The notes under the pieces were generated by a model. That model did not search any database, was not told where the DNA came from, and worked only from the letters and a program-made list of their open reading frames with translations. Source: Larus michahellis (taxonomy: Eukaryota > Chordata > Aves > Charadriiformes > Laridae). From it: 64,000 bases of DNA. The position numbers were made by a program, and so were the translations under genes. The first letter of the stretch is position 1. Every line of letters starts with the position of its first letter. Shown in pieces: positions 24,649-38,480 of the stretch. The DNA lies in NCBI RefSeq assembly GCF_964199755.1, contig NC_133896.1, positions 63,157,142-63,221,141 of the forward strand. The letters are read 5' to 3'.

Positions 24649-27600
24649 TCGGGGCGGGTGTTGTGGAGCACCAGCGCTGCCACCTCCTGCCCACCCCACC
24701 CACCCCGGGCCTGGGCTGGTGGCTGCCTCCTGACCTGGCAACAGCAGCCGGGTCCTGCCTGCTTCTGCCTATGGGGCCTGCTGGAGGAGATCGCCGGCTT
24801 TGGTTTTAACTTAATTCTTCTCATGTGGATTCAATAAAAGTAGCTGAAGACCCAACTAAGGGTCATAGAAAGCCAATGAAATAGCATTTGTTTGCTGCAG
24901 TTTTTGAAGAACGTTCTTCTCACCTTATCAGTGCACAAACAAAAATGCCATGGGTTGAGTGCGACAGTGGAGGCGCAGTGACGTTTCTTCCTGAGGGATC
25001 TGAGGGACGAGGAATGTGTGGTTTCATGAAGTTTAGTGTTCTTCATGCTGTGGAGCTGGTGTTCGCAATGGGTTTATTTCTTGTCAAGCTCTCTGCATAT
25101 GTCTGTGTCACTGTTCCATTCTGTGCCATCACCCTTTCTTTCAGAACACAAAAGTAACACTGATGCATTCATTGTATGTCATCAAGGACAAAAAAAAAGC
25201 AGAGTTTCAGAGTTGTTTTTTTTCTTGCTAGCAGTCAGAGTCTCAAGGACCTGCAGAAGTTATGTTGTGTAAGGGAATGGGAGAGTCATGTCCTCCACAC
25301 CAAATGCGCCAAATTACAAGTGAAACAATAAATATGTTGAAGTGCATGTTACTATGATCATAACTGTAATAGACCGACTGTGCATGCAGCATTATAATTT
25401 TACGTCCCATGCCCTTAACCACCAGTAGCCACAAAAAAACATGGCTGTATGTTTGGCAGGGGGAAGCTCGGAAGTAAATGTTTCCTTTCCAGGCTGTTAC
25501 TGTGAAGCTAGCTAATGTTAACATTTATATAAGACAGCAACACGAGATGATGATTTGGCAGCAAATTGGACAGCAAAGAAATGTAAAACAAATAAATCCA
25601 GCACACGGGCTGTGAGACTGAATGGAGTAGAGAAATATAGGAAACGTAAAGGGCATCTTTAAGAAATACCAGGTTCTCAGACCAAACCCTGACCTACTTA
25701 GTGCACGCAGTTCTGACCTGTCTTGGTACTCTGTTTTCCAACACATCCCCTATTTCAGGATCTCAGAATGTGGCCACGGACACATCAGTCCTCTAAAAAG
25801 CCACTGTGAAGTTTAATAGTGGTAAAAAACACCAGTAACTTAGCAAATTATGATTTCAGGGTTTCTGGAAATAGTTCACACTGAGAGGCGCTCTCATGAA
25901 AAGTTTTGTTTTCCTTTATTCATCTGGTTCAAAAGCACACCCAGGAAGATGTGTATTAATGGGAGGGCCTGCAAGCTCTTCCAGGAACAACTACAGGTAA
26001 TACAACAACTACCGAGAGACAACTGTTCCAGTTAAAGTCGTTATTCTGTGTTTGTGCAGTGAAGCGACAGTACACATAGCCACCCTGGCGTCTGAGAACG
26101 AACAATTTGCTTGCTCCTCAGTTTGCTGTTTCTTTGGTTGTCACGTGGCGAGTTTTATCGCAGTTAGCAGCTGCAGTGGTAACTTTATCCAAAGTGGCCG
26201 TAGAAAAACACACACACGGTGTATTTCAGGAGGTGTCTGCAAACGACAAAACCCTTAATCACCGTGGCAAAGGACACGGTGGGGTATTCCCGTAAGGGAT
26301 GGGGGGGGCGAGGCTGCCTCACCTGGTGCGTGATGTGGGGAGGAGAACTTGCTTTGTTCAGGGTGAGTCCAGCGCTGCTGCATTGGATGAGGAAGTTCTC
26401 GCTTGACATGACATAGAAGAAAGTTGCCCAACGATGCGAGGGCAAAGAACAAGGAAGCAGGTTGGTCTTGGTACTCCGTTGGGACCTTCCCTTCACCAGC
26501 CTTGGTTACTGCAACAAACTTAAGGTATTTCGGAAAGGAAACAAGTTGTGACCTTAAGTGTGCAAAGCAAAGCTGGCCGTTTAATCAGCACTTTCTCCAC
26601 TGCCACAAACAATGTTCTTTTGCTGCTGTGATTTGTCTCAGAACAAGGTGTGTTTCTGAGTCAGTCTGCTGTGGGCACTCCTTAAGCAGGTGGGGAAAAC
26701 CTACTTAGTCTGTTGCAAAAAAGCAGCATAAAACAGCTCCGTCTCCCTCTCTGTCTGATCTGCTCATTGTCAGCTTTTCTCTTTCCAGCTGCACTAAACT
26801 ATACTTGAATGCAGCGCAGAAAAAGTTCAGAAAAGCCGAAGACCACACACTGTAAGAGAATTACAAAACCACTTTTAATAAGTATTCTTCCCAGAAACTT
26901 GGAGCGCTTTTATATGACAGTCTTATTAAATGCAGTTTAGAAACAAAAAATGCAATACCAACCTTGAATGTAAATAAATAAATGAAGCAAGTTTAAAGCC
27001 CAATCCCCCAAAAAACTTCAGAAGCAAGCTGGTTATTCGCAGCAACACATGGACACCTGAAGGGACCTCAGCTCCTAACCAGCAAGACGTGTCAACGTGC
27101 AAGGTGGGGTGCAGAGCACCTTGTAATAAGCAACCTGGGGTTCATATGCTTGGCCCCTGGATGGGATCTGACTGCCAAAAGCAGGCAAGGCAGCAGCACC
27201 ATGGTGCCGGGGAGGGCTGAAGAACCAGCTCTTGAGGAGCAAGTAGCTCTGGACATGCAGAGGCAGGAGGACACGGGGTGGGGATGGTGACAAAGAACCA
27301 GTGGAAGGGCGGTGAGAAGGAAGCAGGCAGGAGCAATGAGGCTTGTTTTGGGAAAGGAGCGGGGTCAGTGGAACACATCAGCCATTCTCAGGCTTCTCTT
27401 ATCGTCCCTGACCCAGTGCTTCTTCTCTGTGACCACGTGCCTCCCTGCTCTCTCCCTGATGTACAGACACTGTCACACTCCCCTCTGCCCCATGCTGTAG
27501 GTTGCACCCAGCCTACCATCCCTTCAGCAGCTGGAGGAAGCCAGTTGATCCTTCAAGCCATGCCCCCCCCTGCAAAAGTCTTTCCACCCTAAATTCCACC

Positions 27601-30600
27601 AAAACATGCCCTGGCCCATCCAGCACAACCCCTGACAAACACAACTCCCAGCCTCCACACCCAGCAAGCCCCACTGGCTGCCTCCACCCCTGTGTCCGGA
27701 CTCCAGCAAAGACCTTAGAAACACAGTCACAAGGGCTGGGGCTGGCGGGCGTCAACAGCTCCATCAGTCAGAGGTACCAGCCAGTGGGTAAAGAGCATCA
27801 TGTTTGTGAACGCTCAAGTCAGGGTTAGAGATAGGGACACCAAGGACTGAGGAGCACCACCTCTTTCTTTGCCCGCCCTGGACAAGCCTGATTACTGGTG
27901 TTCTGCGAGGCAGAAGGCTTCGAGTTGCGTTTGGAGGAGCGTTGGCTGGTAGTTTACGGTTAAAGCTGGAGTCAGGCTTTTGGGGTAAAAAGGGCTGAAA
28001 GTCTAGGGTTATTCCTGAATGAGATATGAGAGAGATGATAAGATCTGGTACCCAGTTCTTGTCATTCTGGGACAGGGCTGTGAAGGCACTTGAGCTAACC
28101 AAGTGGCTTCCTGTGAGGTCTGGAGGGATGATGGATGTGCTCGACCTGAAGTCTGGGGTGAATTATTGCTGTGGGTGGGCAGTGGAGGCTAGAGAAAATG
28201 TCAGAAACAGGGAGTAGGGCTTAGGACTGAGGAACTAGAATGATAGGAAGATGATACGGTCCGCTGGCGCTACGGTACACACTTGTGCATATGGCTTATA
28301 ATTAGCTGTGGGTCAAGTATGTCTCACTGTTGTATGAGCCAGTAGTGAGGTTTAGGTCACGGTGCTAACTAAGTACAGGTCATGTTAGCCAAGGCCATCA
28401 CTAGGGGTTGAGTGTGGAAATTTGTCTGTGGTTAAAGTTACTGTTAGACATCAAAAAAGCAGGGTGTGTGGAATTCATTTCACCCTGCACCACTCTACAG
28501 AATACATCTACAGGCCCATCATCTTCTGATCTCCCGAAAGACAACCTTTGCCATACAACATCCTTCAAGTTGTATTATTGTCTGCCCATTCCCAGATCTT
28601 CAGGAAGGTTCATGGTGAGCTGAGGGCTGATTATCAGCAGGGAAAAATGGTTTATAGGTGGCTCTAGGATGCTGGGCTATGATTACAGGTAAGGGTCTTA
28701 GCAAGCAACCTATTCTTATCAGGGCCATGACTACCAGCACTCTGCTCTGCAGCAGGAAAGAGGGGATGGGAGAAGAGAGCACTCATCATTGCACATTAAA
28801 AGCATCCACAGGCTATACCTGGCCTCATGCATCTTCCCAAAGCAGATGCCAGATGCTGTAGGTGGCATACGGGGAGGAGAAAAAAGGGGGAGCAGGGCAG
28901 GGAGGTTGCCAGAAGAGAGAAAAGGAAATTTGCTGGGACTTTTGTCACTTCTGGGTACTGGCCAAGCCACATACATGTACACACAAATATGCCTACTTGT
29001 CTCTTGGGAACAGGGGGAGAACTCACACCCATCAGTCAGTGGACGGTGTCTTTCACCTGGCAGGGCACGGCTGGTTAAACAAATACCAGAAATGACACTC
29101 CGCAAACAAATAGGTGACCCAGGAGCAATCAAGACTAGGCAGAATCAGAGAAAAAAAAATAATCAGACATTAACGGACATTTCCAGAATAACATGAAAAT
29201 AATCAGATATATTTCTGGGAAAACATGGGGGTAAAGGTAGTTTCCCCATGTTCAGTCATTTCCTCAGTGTATTTTTGTACATTTTGGAAAGGCACAATCA
29301 CTTCCAAAATTATTTATTTATTTTCACATCAAGAGGCTCAAGGCTGCCAAAAAGCAAAGCTCTGGACTAAAAAAGCGTTCCAGTTCCCTGCGTGAAACTG
29401 ACCGAAGTATACCCAGAATTGGCAAGATGATCTTTGCATCTGCGGAGAAAATACTGAGTCATGTTGCCAGCCCACACACATCTAACAAAAATAAAAGCAG
29501 CCCAACGATTCAAGATTCACCCACTCGTCATTTAAAGAAAACACAAGTCATTCAGTCATGCCTGATGCCTCAGAGACCTTTAGAAAACACCCAGCTCAGG
29601 GAACATTCGCCCACGTCCTGCCCACGCGCCCTTTCGAACCAGCGATGTCACTTGCGACTCTTTCACTGGCTGGTCCGGACGGGGTTTGGTTCAGCGTCCT
29701 CGGAGGATGTCACTGAGACTTAAAGGCTTCTGCCGAAAAGGCGGTGTGAGACTTGCAGCCTCAGCCCTCCTGTTCACAGCCCCGAGGGGGTGTAACACGG
29801 CGTCCCCGGCTTCAGTCCCCGGAGGAGGTGGGAAAGTGCCCCGTGCTTCATTGCGTAAAAGATCTGGCAAACTTAAGCCATCGTTGTATGAGATGCTGCT
29901 GTGCTCTACCTTCAAGGGTTAACCCATACTGAAGCATTAGCCCTCCCTGCGCTGGGCTCCCCAGTCACTCGGCACACATTAGGTATTTACGCAAACAGCC
30001 GAGGTTTGGGGAATTACCCGGGAAATCCTCCTCTTTTTACCCCTTCTCATTGTCCCTTAGTAAGAAAAATGCAAGTCCCTGCATTTCCCTCCCCCCGGCT
30101 GCTGGCAATCTCTCATCCTCCTTCAGAGCTAAAAGCTGCTTGAGGTATTAAGAGCTGAACCTGGACGCACAGCAGCCGGCCCAGCCCCTGACGGAGGGGG
30201 AGACGTCACCCTACGGAGGACGCCGGGTTACACAATCTCTGCAGTGCTGAAAGCGGCACTGGAAACTTGTCAGGAGCCCAAAGGCCAGAGCTAATTCATA
30301 TTTTCTTTCACCCAGAGCGTTATAAGCAGAGACAAGTTAGCAGAGCAACGAGGGGCAGGATGTGCTCTGAGGGCAACACAGGGAGGAACATTAGATGGGG
30401 AAAGGTATGGCAGGCAAGTCTCTGACACCCGATTTATCAGTGTTTCCTTGATTCTTCAGGAAGGCCACATGCTACGAAGCAAGAGGCTAAGAGGCAACTT
30501 CATCAAAACGCTGTGATTGCCTAATTCTCTTTATAAGGAGGAAGAAGGAAAAAAAAAAAAAAAGACAGACAAAAGGAGACCTACAAAAACCCTGAGGACA

Positions 30601-31903
30601 AGCTTATTTGAAAAAGCTTTTCACAGAGGTTTTGGAGGTGTCACCAAGTAAAACATGGTGTTCAGAAAATCCATCTCACTTGCAGCCAATAATTGACAGC
30701 AGTCGAGTCCGGGTGACCTCTAACATAGGCTCCTCCAGGTTCAGCTGCAAACAGGTGTGTCTGAGTTCCCCTTTACAACCAATTTTCTGCCTCGCTGACA
30801 GCAGACGGCGTGAAGGGCTGGCACAGCCCCGAGCACCGCCGTTCCCAAGGCCTGCTCCCCTCCAGCACCCCCTTTCCACACTGCCATAGCCAGAGAGCGG
30901 GAGTTGGGAGCCAGGTCCTCATTCCGTCACCTCTCCCCGGCCGGGATCGCATCCATGTCCCCTTCCCGGGATGCAGCCTTGCATGCTGCCAACGTGCGCC
31001 AGAGAGGCAGCGGGGCAGCAGGTTAACAGGAGAGTAAATATACCTTGACATTTCTCGATTTGTTTGCTTTGTAGTCCTGGTAGGTTCACTGGAAACAGAT
31101 GTGGGGTTTGCCACCTGGGGAGTGCTATCGCTGGAGAAAATCCTGACTTTCATCCTTCCTCTCTTTGCCCACTGGGAAGAAATGCTCCTTTCCCCGCTCA
31201 GTTCAGCTTCGTTCCTTGAAAGCTGAGAAAAAAAAAAAAGGAAAAAAAAAACCAAGTCAAACCTGGGGCCTTTACTTTGCTTTGGAGCATGGTTTAGATG
31301 TGTTGTTCGATGTCTAGTTCAGGACGGGATGAGCTGCATGTTTGGGATATAAAAGGAACCCTGTCAGACAACCTCATCTGTAGCTTCCTACATTCAGTCT
31401 GATAAACCCTACCCCCGGAGCTTCATCCCACCAGCTAGCCCCTTTCCACTGTAGCCCCCGAAAGCAGCACCCTCTCTGCTGCCATCCCTCCTCCATGTGC
31501 TACTTCACCCCCCAATACACATTTGTGTGTCATTGTCCCCACCCCCCACCCCGATTCAAACAGCTTGACAAGGAGCTCAGGCACCACTGACGCTCAGGGA
31601 TGGGGAAAAGGGAAGACAGAGGAGTCGGCTGAATATGCAAACAATCCTATTTGCACCCCAGCATGTACAAGCCAGGTCTTTGTCAGCATGATGGAGTACC
31701 CTCCGTCCTGTTTGTTTTCCTTCCCCGGTATTACCATCCACACCCTTTCCATACGAGCGTTATCAAATACTCTACCTGAATCAGCCTTTTCAAGACAGGG
31801 GCTGATCGACACCTGGCTAATATCGGTCCACCATCTGCCTATTTATTTTGTTCAAAAATCAGGCAGTCATAAAATATAGTGTAAAACCTACAGCTGCCAT
31901 TTC

Positions 31904-31931
<28 letters not shown>
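31904..31931. repeat. Poly(A) run of 28
   Basis: An uninterrupted homopolymer after CATTTC. No retrogene body or target-site duplication was recognised beside it. Confidence 0.9.
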
Positions 31932-31934
<3 letters not shown>

Positions 31935-32652
31935 GCCAAAAGGCACTTTCCACGTTTGATTTCTGATGCCACTAAGGCACCGGGTGGAAGTGTTTCCACT
32001 CGCATGAGCAGCCCAGCGTGGACGCAGCCCGTTGCCACTGGAGCCTGATTGCTTTTTGCGCTTCGAGGCAGCATGTTTGGGAAGCTGCCTGCTGCCTGCC
32101 TGCCTTCCCCCCTGACCACCTTCATGCCATAGGGACACGTGTGGTGTGCAGGTATCAGCTGGTGCCACCTCGCATCGCCCCGGACAGACGGACACCCCGG
32201 GCGGGAAGGATGTCGGGGCAAAGGCGCAAAGAGGTTTTGGGGCTTGGGGCGGTTGTGGCAGCCACCAGAACATCACCGGCAGGGCCTCAAGCCTGGCAGA
32301 CAATAGCTCTCTCTCCACTCCCTCTCCCGCCCGGACACATCCGTCATCATCCCCCAAGACGGAGGAGTCTCATGAATCAAGTCAAGCGCCCGGCGACAGG
32401 CTGGAGAAATCTATTAACATGCACCCGCCACCGCACGTCGCCAGCCCCCGGCCCCCCGCGCCGCTCACCTGCCCATCTCACCCCTGGCAGGCAGCACAGG
32501 AACAAAGGAGCTGGGGGGGGGGACGGGGGACGGCAGCGACTGCCCCCCGAAATGGAGGGAGGCAGGGGCTGGAGACAAAGCCCGTTCGCTGGCCGCCATG
32601 GGTGTGAGGAATGCTCCCACTCGCCCTATTGTCTGGGGTCCTTTGTGCTCCT

Positions 32653-32671
32653 ACACACACACACACACACA
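32653..32671. repeat. (AC)n microsatellite
   Basis: About 9.5 uninterrupted AC units followed by a C-rich tract. Confidence 0.95.
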
Positions 32672-35501
32672 GCCCCCCCACCGCACAGGCAGAAATACTG
32701 GGAGCAGGACAGAAACAGCTTTGTTGAAGGAAGCCCTCGCCTGCAAAAAGCCTCCTGCCCTCGCCCCGCCGTACGTGCCCGTCTGGCACACAGGCCCACG
32801 CTCCTTCTTGCCCCAGAGGGCAGGTAGGGTCCCCGCCGTGCCACCCCGAGGATCCCACCCGGCCCCGGGGTTGGGAGCCAGGGGCTGCAGAGCAATGCAG
32901 ACAGATGGACGGACACGGGGGCGTTTGTTTCTCTGTGCCCACAGAGCACCCGGCAGCCCCCTCCTGAGCACCTCCTGCTCCCCCAAGAAATCTGACCCTG
33001 CAATGCCTTTGGGAGGTGGGGAGCCATCCCCTCGTCCTGCGGAGGGGAGCGGGAGGGCTGCCCTCGCCCCAGACTGCTGCTGCAGGGCTGGCAAGCCCTG
33101 CTGGGCTGCCGTAGGGGACAGATCTGTCAACATAGACTTCAATCTGCACTGAGAACCCACCACCACCACCGCATCTCTCCCAGCCTCAGGAACAGCATGG
33201 ACCCCTCTGCCAAACCTCCACTGCTTTGTCAAGTGGTAGCCGTGGCCCCCCCTGTGCGAGACACATCTGCGGGGCTGGTAGCAGGAACCAGATTCCCTTG
33301 TCTCAGGGCAGAGCCGTGATTGCCAAGCCCTCCCGAGGGGTCAGTCCCCAGCTGCAGCACACCGCTCAGCTCTCTCCCCCACTGCCACCACACGCTGGCA
33401 TCGGAGGGACCAGGGTGGAGAGAAGAAGGGGAAAGCCAGCTCCCTCCAATGCAGGGAGCAGGGTGACCCCGCGATGCCTGTGCCACCGCCCAAGGGACCG
33501 CAGTGCTGCCCAGCCCCACAGCAGCCACAGCACATGGGCTGGCTCCGGAGAATCACCATTCATCCGGACATGGAACGCATGGACATCGTGCAGTCCCTGC
33601 CCTGCTTGCCCTTGGCTGTCTCGCACCTCCCCGTCGGCACTGCTCACACAAGGGATCTTAGCCACGCACGGAAACAACTGCAAGGTGGGTCTCATTCAGA
33701 CAATAGGGCCAATGGGACATAAGCAAAGAAATAAAGATAAGGTCCAAACCCAAGGGAAAAAAGCTTAGTCCTGAGAGATGGCACCTGGGGCCATGAAGGA
33801 TGGCGGCGCCGGGCACTCCGGCACAGAGGGCATCAGGGTCCAGGAATGAGCATGACTTACCATAGGGAGGCTGCTGAAGGAGCCTGAAGGGTGTCTTCAA
33901 GGGCAGGGACAGTAAGGAAGCAGCTGTATACATACAACTAAAGAGCCCATTTCTCAGTTTCGTGCTGGGAAAACCAGTTTCTGACATTTTCTGGAACTAA
34001 AGAGCACACGTTCAAGAGGAAGGCTCTATCAAAAGTTCAGTTTCTTTTCCTATTTTTCATTATATTTGGTGTATTTAAAATAAATTCTAAGTAGTCGTTG
34101 CAAAAAAGCTCCTATGGCCATCAACAAGGTCTCCAAACAAGCTTTGTTTGCAAATAAGTTTTTGCTAAAGAAAGCCGTAAAATTCCCACTTCAAAACAAA
34201 AAATAAAAGGAGTAGAAACCATGACATCTAAACAGCATCACTTCCTTCTTTGAGTTTTGCACTTCACAGCGAAGCTTCAGCAGCTCGTTTAAAGTATGCT
34301 CCTGCTTTATAAGCAGGATTCGCATGGAGTTCAGTGGACAGGAGATTCCCTGTAACATCCAGGTTGCAGAAGTAAAGTCACCATTCCCAAAGCTGCCAAC
34401 TAAGAGGAAGACTTTGTGAGGGCAGATAAAGCAAAAAGCCAGATAAAGCAAAAGGCCTTCATCTTGGACTGTAAAAAGTCAGCAAAAGGGGAAAGAATTG
34501 GCAGTGGCTTGGTGGCAGACCTAGTGGCCTCCCTTCTCCATGCCTCTTCCATGACCCCTCCGTCCTTCCCCAGGCAAATGGGGACACAGCGGCTCTGTCA
34601 CCCCGGGCCCTGAGCCTGCACCCAGCTGGCATTCCCACACAGCGGCATTTCAGCAGCTTGGAGGGGGCTGGTTTCACCGGACCGGAGCCGCACTAAAGTG
34701 ACTACAAGACCTGTTTCGGCATCCAAGCCAGAGAGGCTGCCTGAGTTAATGAAGCTGATGGGAAGGGGATGGGTTGTAACAAGGTGCCCCTTCCTGAAAA
34801 GTAGGGAACTTCCCCAGGCAGCCTCCGGCTCCCGCAGAGCCCTCAGGTCGGTTTGTAACTTATTAACGTCAACACTCACACGATCAAAGTACACGTTTAG
34901 CTGCTCTTCTGGAACAGCGGACTTGAAAAGCACATCGCACAGGTTCTCTAGGAATAAAAGGGTTGTCCAGAGAAAGCATCCCCTGCCCCGTCTGCCCAGA
35001 GACCTCCACCGCACCGCTGTGCATTTGGGTCGTGAGACCCAAATTCACCAGCCGGTGCCTGAGGCATCAGCTCGGCTCAGCTACTGCACCATATCCCTCA
35101 GGCCACAGCTCCTTCCTCCTCCCGCCACCGAGCAGCTCTGTGCCCCAGCAAAGCCTGGAACGGTCCCCAGGTTTAGAAATTAATTCCCCACCAAGAAGCC
35201 AGATTTATTCATTTTCCGGAGAGATGAGTGGGTTTGTCAGCACACACACTGCATGTTTTAAGTGTCTCCCCTGCAGCTGGAACTTAACCCTAATTTAAAT
35301 TACGCCTCCGGTGCCCTAATTTAAAGAAGTGTTCAATAGACTATGTCACTTGTAAAATTAATTGATTTGTCACTGGACAAGCGGGAATGGGTAATGGATT
35401 CAACGTTGCACCTCAGGATCAGATGAGAACAACGGGGCTGCTTCTCCTGGGAGCGGGGGACAGTCGTGTGCACGGGGACTGCTGCAGTTCCTGCAGCCAC
35501 T

Positions 35502-35872
35502 CTCATAGAATGCTTTGGGTTGAAAGGGACCTTAATGATCATCTAATTCCAAGCCCCCTGCCATGGGCAGGGACACCTCCCACTAGACCAGGTTGCTCAG
35601 AGCCCCATCCAACCTGGCCTTGAACACTTCCAGGGATGGGGCATCCACAGATTCTCTGGGCAACCTGTTCCAGTATCTCACCACCCTCATAGCGAAAAAT
35701 TTCTTCCTAATATCTAATCTAGATCTACCCTCTTCCGGTGTGAAGCCATTACCCCTCATCCTACCACTACATGTCCTTGCAAAAAGTCCCTCTCCAGCTT
35801 TCTTGTAGGCGCCCTTCAAATACTGGAAGGCCGCTATAATGTCTCCCCGGAGCCATGGCAGACCGTTAAACC
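35502..35872 (-). mobile_element. CR1 LINE 3' fragment, minus orientation
   Basis: On the minus strand this encodes a CR1 pol C-terminus: AAFQYLKGAYKKAGEGLFAR, then GNGF, then RKKFFAMRVVRYWNRLPRES, then FKARLDGALSNLV and a stop. After the stop come a hairpin (35556-35572) and a short tail. It belongs to the same subfamily type as the 46.1-kb copy (AFQYLKGAY motif). Confidence 0.92.
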
Positions 35873-36117
35873 TGCACAAGCCAGGTCACCTCCAAAAGAA
35901 ACTCGTAGATCCCAGGGACGTTTTTCTATCTGCCACCTGATGTGTTGACCACTGCTCCTGAGGAGCCGTTCCTTCATAGGCAGAGGAAGAGAGAGCAGCC
36001 CTGGCAGGCATGGAGTGTGGTCACTCCACTGGTGGGCAGAAAGCCTACCTCACTGGAGGCAGTGGGGGTACAGGGAGAGGAGCTGCAAGAAAGGCACAGA
36101 GGAAAGGAGGTTCTTAC

Positions 36118-36386
36118 TGTAGGTGACAGGACAAGAGGAGATAGCCTCAAGTTGTGCCAGGGGAAGCTTAGGATGGGTATTAGGAAAAACGTCTTCACTG
36201 AAAGCGTTGTCAAGCATTAAAACAGGCTGCCCAGGAAAGTGTTTGAACTGCCACCCCGGAGGTACTTAAAAGGCGTGTAGGTGTGGTGCTAAGGGACATG
36301 GTTTAGTGGTAACTTGGCAGAGACAGGTTAACGGTTGGACTTGATGATCTTAAAGGTCTCTTCCAACCATAATGATTCTATGACTC
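36118..36386 (+). mobile_element. CR1 LINE 3' fragment, plus orientation
   Basis: A short sense fragment beginning at GGTGACAGGACAAGAGGAGA. It encodes an SLKLCQGKLRMGIRKNVFTE peptide, then a stop in place of a tryptophan-containing codon run, so the pol frame is broken. It ends GATCTTAAAGGTCTCTTCC and ATGATTCTATGACTCT. It is similar in type to the 24.2-kb copy ([18 protein letters not shown]). Confidence 0.9.
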
Positions 36387-38177
36387 TAACTAAAGCAGAG
36401 AGAGAGACGGGAGCCCATCACTGATCAAACCCGGGGGAGAAGCACTGATGGATGGAGCTCTGAGCGTAGCCTTTCAAAGGTATCACTGCAACACCAGAAA
36501 GAAAAATCAAAGCAGAAGAGTTGCTGAGCAGGTAGCATGCTTTGCCCATGACTTACTCCAGCATACGCCTGTCGCAGTGATCAAGTTACCCAGCGAGGAG
36601 GGGTTACACAGCAATTATAACTGCCTCCCCACCAGCGGAGCAGCCAAACACCCTCTGCTACCCACAGCTTTCCTGCAGGCTCATAAGCAAAAGAGCCAAA
36701 CAGGTTTCATTCATTTTGCAGCTACTGCCCAAACCAGCAGAGGTAACAGCGTTGGACCTGGTGCCCAGAGACAAGCCTACATTGACTCAAAGGACCACAG
36801 ACAAGATTCCATTCTTGCTTATCCAAACCTGCAGATGTCCAGAAAGTATATAGTTATGTTGCTTAAAGTGGTTTTATTTACACACTTTATAATGAACAGT
36901 ATCTGTGTGTTATTCTTTTTAAATACCTGCACTCCCTGAAGGTCAGAGTTAAGAACATTCAAGCAAAGTTACTGGAAGTGTTCCTCATTTTTGAGCATTT
37001 TATTGGAGCAATCAGTGATTTATCAACCACTTCTGGCACCAGTTGTGAAAATGCAACTATTTCTTACTCTGACCCACAAAGGGACGCTATTTTAGCCCTA
37101 TTAGAAGAGAGATGTTCATTGCTATTCAGATGGTACCAGTGCCTATTGCAAGACCTGCGGCCTTTTAATCAAAGGTTGGGTCTGGGCAGGGAATGAAGTT
37201 CAGAGCTGACTTCTTTCTGTGTATTCTTAAAAGGGATTGATAAAAATTCACCACGCTTCCAAGTATACTTTGTGTCTGGTGGGACAAAGCATCCCTTCTC
37301 CCTCACATTTGCAGAAGCAAATACAATCGGAGAAAGGAAAAAAGTTCCACTTCTGCAGCCACTTACCAGAAGAAATGGTGCATTTTGGCCATCACGATCA
37401 TTTGGTTTCCCTCCAAAGACGTACTAACAAGGCCCTTGCTTCTCGGTGACTGAGGAGGAGGGAAAGAGAAACCTTGACCGCAAAGAGGAACCCAGTCTCT
37501 GGGAAACAAGCGAAGAGGATGCTGTTAGCCATTTCAGGAAACACTAAGGGAAAGATGGGGGCAGCCAGAAGCTTTGAAAGTTTTGATTTCTCCAAGATAA
37601 TGAACTGCCTGTTCTAACCAGAAGAGAAATAGCCTGTGAGCCCTCTCTCCCACAGAGGTTTCTCCTACAGTGTTCAATACTGTAAAGGGCTGCAGAGGAG
37701 GGAACGCTCTTGGCTGGATTAATTTACAAGGTAAAAAAGATTTTTTGTTTCCCCAGGGGGAGTTAAACTAGACTCATGCCTTTGCTTCTCTGGGGTTGAT
37801 AAAGAATGTTTGAAACCCTCCTGCTTCCGCAAGGAGGGCAGGACCGTCTCCTGCCCCAGGAGCAAAGGCACTGCTGAGCCCAGGACCACCCCGGCAATGG
37901 GAACTGCCCAAGTGGCGGCTTTGTGGGAGAAGTTAAATACTTCAGATTCCCTTTTCAACCAGGCTACTTAAGCTTTGGATCTGTTTTTGTTAAAGCCTTC
38001 TTATTTTAATTAAGGAAGTCCTTGTTGAAATGCAGTACCCTGCTACTTCAGCTACCATTAATATGTGTCTGCTTAGATCGCCAGCAAGCCTTCAAGATGC
38101 AGCAAGGCTGAACTCAGTAGTTCTCAAGGAGTGATAAAAACCCTTTAAATGTAGCATGGGAGAAATATCATACTCTC

Positions 38178-38480
38178 AGCAAACTGAGGGTCCAAAGCAA
38201 TGCTGAGAAACTCAAGTTTGGGGCCAACAGGAACCTCACGGAGCAAAAGAAGGGGAGTGCAAAGCCCTGCCCTGGGGAGGAATAGCACCAGGCATCAGCC
38301 CAGGCTGGGAACAGATTGGCTGAGTAGTCACCGGGCTGAAAAGGACCTGGGAATTACAGGGATGCCAAGCTGTGTACAAGTTAGCAGTGTGCTCTCATCG
38401 CAAACACCACCAACTGCATGGCAGGCAAAGTCAGGGGCGGCATGTCCAGCAAGTCAAGGGGAGGTGATGATCCAACGCTG
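38178..38480 (+). mobile_element. Degraded internal CR1 fragment
   Basis: No 3' tail, but the order of motifs matches CR1 pol upstream of the usual 3' end: GAGTGCAAAGCCCTGCCCTG, GAGGAATAGCACCAGGCATC, CAGGCTGGGAACAGATTGGC, GAAAAGGACCTGGGAATTAC and AAGTCAAGGGGAGGTGATG. In protein terms this is the stretch before and over ERDLG. Frames are broken. The call rests on remembered CR1 consensus, not on an alignment. Confidence 0.7.

Larger units (their letters stand above)
24649..35501. other. Intergenic spacer, no gene recognised
   Basis: Mixed composition, becoming GC-rich at about 31.9-33.6 kb. Reading frames here are short or composed of low-complexity, proline-rich chance sequence without domains. 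A plus-strand AATAAA lies at 24833-24838. Simple repeats are listed separately. I see no tRNA, microRNA hairpin or exon chain that I can support. Confidence 0.6.

Noticed and set aside
31523..31931. Possible processed pseudogene ending in the 28-A run
   Set aside because: The sequence upstream matches no gene I recognise and no target-site duplication was seen; treated as a simple repeat.
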